The position numbers and the translations under genes were made by a program. Under the pieces are notes generated by a model, which searched no databases, was not told the DNA's origin, and saw nothing but the letters and a program-made list of their open reading frames with translations. A stretch of DNA of 64,000 nt, from positions 2,914,001-2,978,000 of the forward strand of contig NZ_CP023439.1 in NCBI RefSeq assembly GCF_002354895.1, written 5' to 3'. Position 1 is the first letter of the stretch, and every line of letters begins with the position of its first letter. Positions 60,518-64,000 of this stretch are shown here, in pieces. This DNA comes from Thauera sp. K11 (GTDB lineage Bacteria > Pseudomonadota > Gammaproteobacteria > Burkholderiales > Rhodocyclaceae).

Positions 60518-61087
60518 ATGAGCCGCAAACTGCTTGAATTCGTGCAGGACATCACCCGCCTGCTCGCCGGCGAATCGGACGAAGCGCGCATCCTGGCGCG
60601 CGGCCGCGAACGGCTGGCCGGGCTGGTCGCGGTCGACGACTGGCTGCCGGACGCCTTCGCGCAGCCGCATCCGCAGTACTACCAGCAGTACCTGCTGTAC
60701 GCCGATCCGCTGGACCGCTTTTCCATCGTCAGCTTCGTCTGGGGACCGGGCCAGCGCACGCCGGTGCACGATCACCTGACCTGGGGGCTGGTCGGCTGTC
60801 TGCGCGGGCGCGAGCGCGAAACCGCGTACGAGCGGCAGGCCGACGGCAGCTTCCGGGCGACCGACACCCGCCTGCTGCTGCCCGGCCAGACCGCAGCGGT
60901 GTCGCCATCCATCGGCGACGTGCACCAGGTGGCCAACGACCTGGCCGACCAGCCATCGGTCAGCATCCATGTCTATGGCCTGAACATCGGGCGCGTGCAG
61001 CGCCATGTGTTCGATCCGGACAGCGGCGCCGCGAAATCCTTCGTTTCCGGCTACGCCAGCAGCGTCGTGCCCAATCTGTGGGCCTGA
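60518..61087 (+). CDS. thiol dioxygenase, Gln-type (3-mercaptopropionate dioxygenase-like)
   Basis: A 189-residue cupin dioxygenase of the cysteine dioxygenase superfamily, oxidising a thiol to a sulfinate with Fe(II) and O2. Iron ligands are H84 and H86 in TPVHDHLTWGL and H136 in GDVHQVAND. The Ser-His-Tyr outer triad is S149, H151, Y153 in SVSIHVYG. The substrate-binding Arg of mammalian cysteine dioxygenase appears as Gln in YQQYLLY, which marks the bacterial 3-mercaptopropionate-type subgroup. It is the last gene of the island, behind module D and the aldolase. Confidence 0.85.
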   Translation: MSRKLLEFVQDITRLLAGESDEARILARGRERLAGLVAVDDWLPDAFAQPHPQYYQQYLLYADPLDRFSIVSFVWGPGQRTPVHDHLTWGLVGCLRGRERETAYERQADGSFRATDTRLLLPGQTAAVSPSIGDVHQVANDLADQPSVSIHVYGLNIGRVQRHVFDPDSGAAKSFVSGYASSVVPNLWA

Positions 61088-61150
61088 GAGGCGCATCCGC
61101 CCCGGCAGGAGGGCACGGATCGGTGCCGCGCCGTCCCTGGCCTGCGCGGC

Positions 61151-62560
61151 TCAGCGGAATTCGTACGCCCTGCCCGGCTCCGGAATGACCGGTGCCGGCC
61201 AGTCGAGAGCGGACTGTATGGCGTTGGAGAATGCGGTGGCCGCCGCCATTTCGCCATGCACGATGAAAACCCTGTGCGGCGGCAGGCGCAGATGGCGCAG
61301 CCATGCGAGCAGCGCCGGCTGATCGGCATGGGCCGACAAGCCGCCTATCGTATGTACGCGCGCACGGACCGGGATGCGTTCGCCGAAAAGCGTGACATGG
61401 CGGGCCCCATCGACCAGCCGCCGGCCGAGCGTGCCGGCCGCCTGGAAGCCGACGATGACGACCGCACACTCGCGGCGATCCAGGTTGTAGCGCAGGTGGT
61501 GCTTGATGCGGCCGGCTTCGCACATGCCCGATGCCGACACGATCACCAGACCGCCGCGGCAATCGTTCAACGCGATCGACTCCTCCACATCCTCGACGAA
61601 GCGCACGCTGAAGCGGTCGGTGTTGTGCTGGACCCAGCGGTAGAGTTCGCGCGTTTCGGCATCCCACAACTCTTCGTGCTTCACCGTCAGCGCCGTCACC
61701 GCCGACGCCATCGGCGAATCGACCACGACCCGCAGCCTGTCGATGCGCCCTGTGCGCACGAGGTCCGCCAGCACGAACAGCAACTCCTGCGTGCGCCCCA
61801 CCGCGAAGGCCGGAATGATGACGTTGCCGCCGTCGCGCGTGAGCGTCTGTTGCAGCGCGCGCGTCAGCTCGTCCATGGTCTGCGCCATCGGTCGGTGCGC
61901 GCGGTCGCCATAGGTCGATTCGATGCACAGGATGTCGGCATGGTCGACGATCTCCGGATCGCGCAGCACGGGCCGCAGCGGCTGGCCGAGATCGCCGCTG
62001 AAGACGATCCGGCGCACGGCGCCGCGCGCCGCCACGTCGACCTCGATGAAGGACGAACCGAGGATGTGCCCGGCGTCGCGGAAGCGGCAGCGGATCCCCT
62101 TGTACGGCTCGAAGCCCTGCTCGTAGTCGATCGCGCGCAGGTGCGAAAGGCTGAGCCGCGCCTGCTCCACCGTGTACAGCGGAGCCACGTCCCAGCCGCG
62201 CCTGGCGTGCCGCGCGCGATCGTGGCGGTTGGCCCACTCCGCCTCCTTCTCCTGGATGTGGGCGGAATCGAGCAGCATCACGCCGAGCAGGTCCACCGTC
62301 GCCCGCGTCGCATAGATCGGCCCTTTGTAACCGAGCGCCACGAGCCGCGGCAGCAGGCCGGAATGGTCGAGATGTGCATGCGTCAGCAACACGAAGTCGA
62401 TCGCGTGCAGGTCGAAATCCAGCGCGCGCACGTTGCGGAGCGCGGCGTTGCGCCCGCCCTGGAACAGCCCGCAATCGACCAGGAAACAACCGGCCTCGTG
62501 CCTGACGAGGGTGCACGACCCCGTCACTTCGCCTGCGGCCCCGTAGAAGTTCAGCTCCAT
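61151..62560 (-). CDS. MBL-fold beta-CASP RNA-processing-like hydrolase
   Basis: A 469-residue metallo-beta-lactamase-fold protein of the beta-CASP type. The metal-binding motif is LLTHAHLDHSG near residue 57, with later ligands in FRDAGHILGSSF and FSGDLGQ. The beta-CASP insert includes NVIIPAFAVGRTQELLFVL, and the C-terminal VHTIGGLSAHADQPALLAWL closes the site (RMMBL region). Such proteins cleave RNA as endo- or exonucleases (ysh1/YhcR type); the natural substrate is unknown. ATG 62560 follows GGGAGG. It is divergent from the stress protein gene with an FNR-like site between. Confidence 0.88.
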   Translation of the reverse strand: MELNFYGAAGEVTGSCTLVRHEAGCFLVDCGLFQGGRNAALRNVRALDFDLHAIDFVLLTHAHLDHSGLLPRLVALGYKGPIYATRATVDLLGVMLLDSAHIQEKEAEWANRHDRARHARRGWDVAPLYTVEQARLSLSHLRAIDYEQGFEPYKGIRCRFRDAGHILGSSFIEVDVAARGAVRRIVFSGDLGQPLRPVLRDPEIVDHADILCIESTYGDRAHRPMAQTMDELTRALQQTLTRDGGNVIIPAFAVGRTQELLFVLADLVRTGRIDRLRVVVDSPMASAVTALTVKHEELWDAETRELYRWVQHNTDRFSVRFVEDVEESIALNDCRGGLVIVSASGMCEAGRIKHHLRYNLDRRECAVVIVGFQAAGTLGRRLVDGARHVTLFGERIPVRARVHTIGGLSAHADQPALLAWLRHLRLPPHRVFIVHGEMAAATAFSNAIQSALDWPAPVIPEPGRAYEFR

Positions 62561-62610
62561 TCCGTCGCCTCCCTGCGCGTGTGTCGTTGGCCGCCTCAAG
62601 CGGTATTCGT

Positions 62611-62654
62611 TTGACGGCCGTCAAACCGCCCATCCCGCCTTGGCTGGCTATAAT
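62611..62654 (+). promoter_or_regulatory. FNR/Dnr-type promoter of the universal stress protein gene
   Basis: TTGACGGCCGTCAA (62611-62624) is a perfect dyad with TTGAC half sites, close to the FNR/Dnr consensus. A consensus -10 TATAAT lies at 62649-62654. The dyad centre is about 41-44 bases before the expected transcription start, the class II activator position. No -35 box is needed there. It may also affect the divergent MBL gene. Confidence 0.72.
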
Positions 62655-62688
62655 GAGTCGTCGATCACACTAGCAAGGGAGCCCCGCG

Positions 62689-63132
62689 ATGTTCAAACAT
62701 TTCCTCGTGCCGACGGACGGTTCCGCGCTGTCGGAGGGCACGGTCGCACGTGCGGTGTCGTTCGCGAAGGAAGCTGGCGCACGCGTCACCTTCTTCTATG
62801 CGCAGCCCGATTTCCCGATGCCGATCTATGGTGAAGGCGCGCTGATCGACCCGACGACGCCGGAACAATTCGCCAAGGCGTCCGCCGCGGAAGCCGAGCA
62901 GATCCTGCAGCGCGCAAAGAGCGTGGCAGACGCCGAAGGCGTGTCGGCGGACACCGACACGGTGGTCAACGAGGTGCCTTACGAGGCCATCATCGATGCG
63001 GCCGACCGCCATGGCTGCGACCTGATCTTCATGGCGTCGCATGGACGGCGCGGCATCGCCGGGCTGCTGCTTGGCAGCGAGACGCAGAAGGTGCTGACAC
63101 ACAGCAAGACGCCGGTCCTGGTCTACCGCTGA
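62689..63132 (+). CDS. universal stress protein, UspA family
   Basis: A 147-residue single-domain Usp. FLVPTDGSALSEGTVARAV opens the Rossmann-like fold. The ATP-binding motif GRRGIAGLLLGSETQKVL (G-2x-G-9x-G-S/T type) lies near residues 120-137 and TPVLVYR ends it. It is probably an ATP-binding stress protein made under low oxygen, as the FNR-like promoter suggests. A strong terminator follows. Confidence 0.92.
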   Translation: MFKHFLVPTDGSALSEGTVARAVSFAKEAGARVTFFYAQPDFPMPIYGEGALIDPTTPEQFAKASAAEAEQILQRAKSVADAEGVSADTDTVVNEVPYEAIIDAADRHGCDLIFMASHGRRGIAGLLLGSETQKVLTHSKTPVLVYR

Positions 63133-63169
63133 TCGCCGACGCCACAGGCGTGGCGTGCGCATCCGAACG

Positions 63170-63200
63170 AACGGCCCGCCTCGGCGGGCCGTTCTTTTTC
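63170..63200 (+). terminator. rho-independent terminator of the universal stress gene
   Basis: A perfect 11-bp stem (AACGGCCCGCC 63170-63180 with complement 63183-63193, two-base loop) followed by CTTTTTC. It also marks the end of the convergent small membrane protein gene, whose stop codon overlaps the T-run. Confidence 0.9.
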
Positions 63201-63444
63201 AGTGCGGATGGCTGGGCCGATTGAGTTCCTGCGCCGGACGTTGCAGGAAGATGGTCGTCAGGCTGGATGCAGCGCACACCAGCCAGAAACCGAGAAAGCC
63301 GATCGAATACGTCGTCAGCGGGCTGTAGTACACCGGCTGGCCGAACAGATACAGCTCCTGCGGATCGATCACGGTAAAGAAGATGGCCTCCGCCAGCGCT
63401 GCGACAAGGAAGGACGGCCACAACACCAGAATCCACTTGCGCAT
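63199..63444 (-). CDS. small two-helix membrane protein next to cbb3 genes
   Basis: An 81-residue protein with two hydrophobic segments near residues 4-25 (WILVLWPSFLVAALAEAIFF) and 44-66 (TTYSIGFLGFWLVCAASSLT). The intervening loop DPQELYLFGQPVYYSP and the Pro/His-rich tail are hydrophilic. A GAGGAAGA site precedes the ATG. It follows the DUF3149-like gene and fixH on the same strand and may assist oxidase assembly; the family is not recognised. Confidence 0.65.
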   Translation of the reverse strand: MRKWILVLWPSFLVAALAEAIFFTVIDPQELYLFGQPVYYSPLTTYSIGFLGFWLVCAASSLTTIFLQRPAQELNRPSHPH

Positions 63445-63477
63445 CTCGTCTTCCTCCTTTGCCGTGACCGGTTCGAC

Positions 63478-63624
63478 CTAATGGCCCAGTTTCGCGTTAC
63501 GTTCGTCTTCGGCGATATGGCGTTTTGCGAAGCGATAGATATACGCTGCCATCACGATGACGAAACCGATGGTGAATAGGCTGAGCAGCCCGATATCGGT
63601 ACTGAAGAGTTCTTTCAGGGCCAT
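63478..63624 (-). CDS. DUF3149-like 48-residue membrane protein
   Basis: A short gene. The ATG at 63624 has a strong GGAGG six bases upstream and the frame runs 48 codons to TAG at 63478. The product starts MALKELFSTDIGLLSLFTIG, has one membrane helix (residues 11-30) and a charged tail RFAKRHIAEDERNAKLGH. The start MALK-LF-(T/S)D-GL-SL is the DUF3149 pattern. It lies between fixH and another small membrane gene, so it may be an accessory subunit or assembly peptide of the cbb3 oxidase. The function is not known. Confidence 0.7.
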   Translation of the reverse strand: MALKELFSTDIGLLSLFTIGFVIVMAAYIYRFAKRHIAEDERNAKLGH

Positions 63625-63652
63625 GGTACACCTCCTTTACAGGGTCGACGGG

Positions 63653-64000
63653 TCAAGAAACGGATGGGTCCATCCGGATTTCCGTCTCTGTCGGGAGGTA
63701 TGCGGTCCCGTTCATGCGCCAACTGCGGGACTCGTCTTCTAACTGGAACAACCAGCGGCCGGCGCCGAGGGCGGTCATCCCGCCCTCGAACACCCCGTTG
63801 GCACCGCTCAGGGTCAGCACCTGGTCGAGGCCCGCGCGCGTCGGATGCGAGACCGTCACGATCAGCTTGTCCGGCAGACTGGCGGCATCGCGCGCGGCGA
63901 GTTCGATCCGCAGTGCATCGCTCCGGATCTTCACCCGCGCCGAAAGCCCGAGTTCCCGCGCCCGTTCCGTGCGGCCGATGGTCTGTACGATGGCACGCCC
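63653..64000 (-). CDS. fixH: FixH-family protein, 5' end cut by the window
   Basis: The C-terminal 115 residues of a FixH (cbb3 oxidase assembly, copper-loading) protein. The frame is open to the window edge: the first visible residues GRAIVQTIGRTERARELGLSA correspond to the conserved region just after the family's membrane helix, and LIVTVSHPTRAGLDQVLTLS is the periplasmic beta-domain. The GTG at 63934 is internal, not the start. The rest of the cco/fix cluster should lie to the right. Confidence 0.85.
   Translation of the reverse strand, partial: GRAIVQTIGRTERARELGLSARVKIRSDALRIELAARDAASLPDKLIVTVSHPTRAGLDQVLTLSGANGVFEGGMTALGAGRWLFQLEDESRSWRMNGTAYLPTETEIRMDPSVS

Overview
The window is GC-rich, densely packed DNA from a respiratory Gram-negative bacterium. 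Gene content points to a betaproteobacterium of the Rhodocyclales type (Thauera/Azoarcus-like): an FNR-type regulator divergent from hemN, a FixH-type gene of a cbb3 oxidase cluster at the right edge, an AdoCbl-dependent ribonucleotide reductase, multihaem cytochromes and many TonB-dependent receptors. The genus is an inference from gene content only.

Left part (1-36 kb) is a series of short, mostly unrelated units. 116-5222 holds housekeeping or hypothetical genes (DUF465, alpha/beta hydrolase, DUF2189 membrane protein, EEP nuclease family, zinc-type CDF exporter, HDOD protein). 5663-10157 is a tight four-gene operon combining two solute-binding-like proteins, a TelA protein and a VWA lipoprotein. 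It is followed by a TacA/TacT-type toxin-antitoxin pair, nrdJ and a Sel1-repeat protein. 16421-20262 pairs a periplasmic sulfatase with an octahaem cytochrome. 20278-27454 (minus strand) carries an IclR regulator, pyrophosphatase, a dihaem peroxidase and a FecI/FecR/FecA-like iron system behind a Fur-like box. 27657-30690 is a copper unit (CopZ, CopA, divergent MerR-type regulator with a mer-like operator). 30735-35019 holds a TauE/SafE-like protein, hemN, fnr, a SirB2 protein and a second Crp/Fnr regulator.

The centre of interest is 35079-61087, a 26-kb organosulfur island. A four-domain rhodanese and a LysR regulator are divergent at its left end. All other genes point right: ABC ATPase and permease, a DszC/SfnB-like flavoprotein, a D-2-hydroxyacid dehydrogenase, an SsuE-type FMN reductase, an SsuD-type monooxygenase, two TonB receptors, an RraA-like protein, two periplasmic solute-binding proteins, four DszA/NtaA/SnaA-type flavin monooxygenases, a private TonB-ExbB-ExbD-ExbD energy complex, a class II aldolase and a Gln-type thiol dioxygenase. 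Four transcription units in the island begin with the same AT-rich promoter module. Two copies match at 37 of 40 positions, and a candidate -10 lies 24-25 bp after a shared TTATTC-like element. This marks them as one regulon, probably induced by sulfur limitation. The proposed flow is outer-membrane uptake through private TonB receptors, periplasmic capture, ABC import, FMNH2-dependent C-S cleavage, then processing of the carbon and thiol fragments.

Right end (61151-64000): a beta-CASP MBL-fold protein divergent from a universal stress protein behind an FNR-like promoter, then the tail of a cbb3 cluster (a partial fixH, a 48-residue DUF3149-like gene and a small membrane protein). No rRNA, tRNA, CRISPR or insertion sequence was seen.
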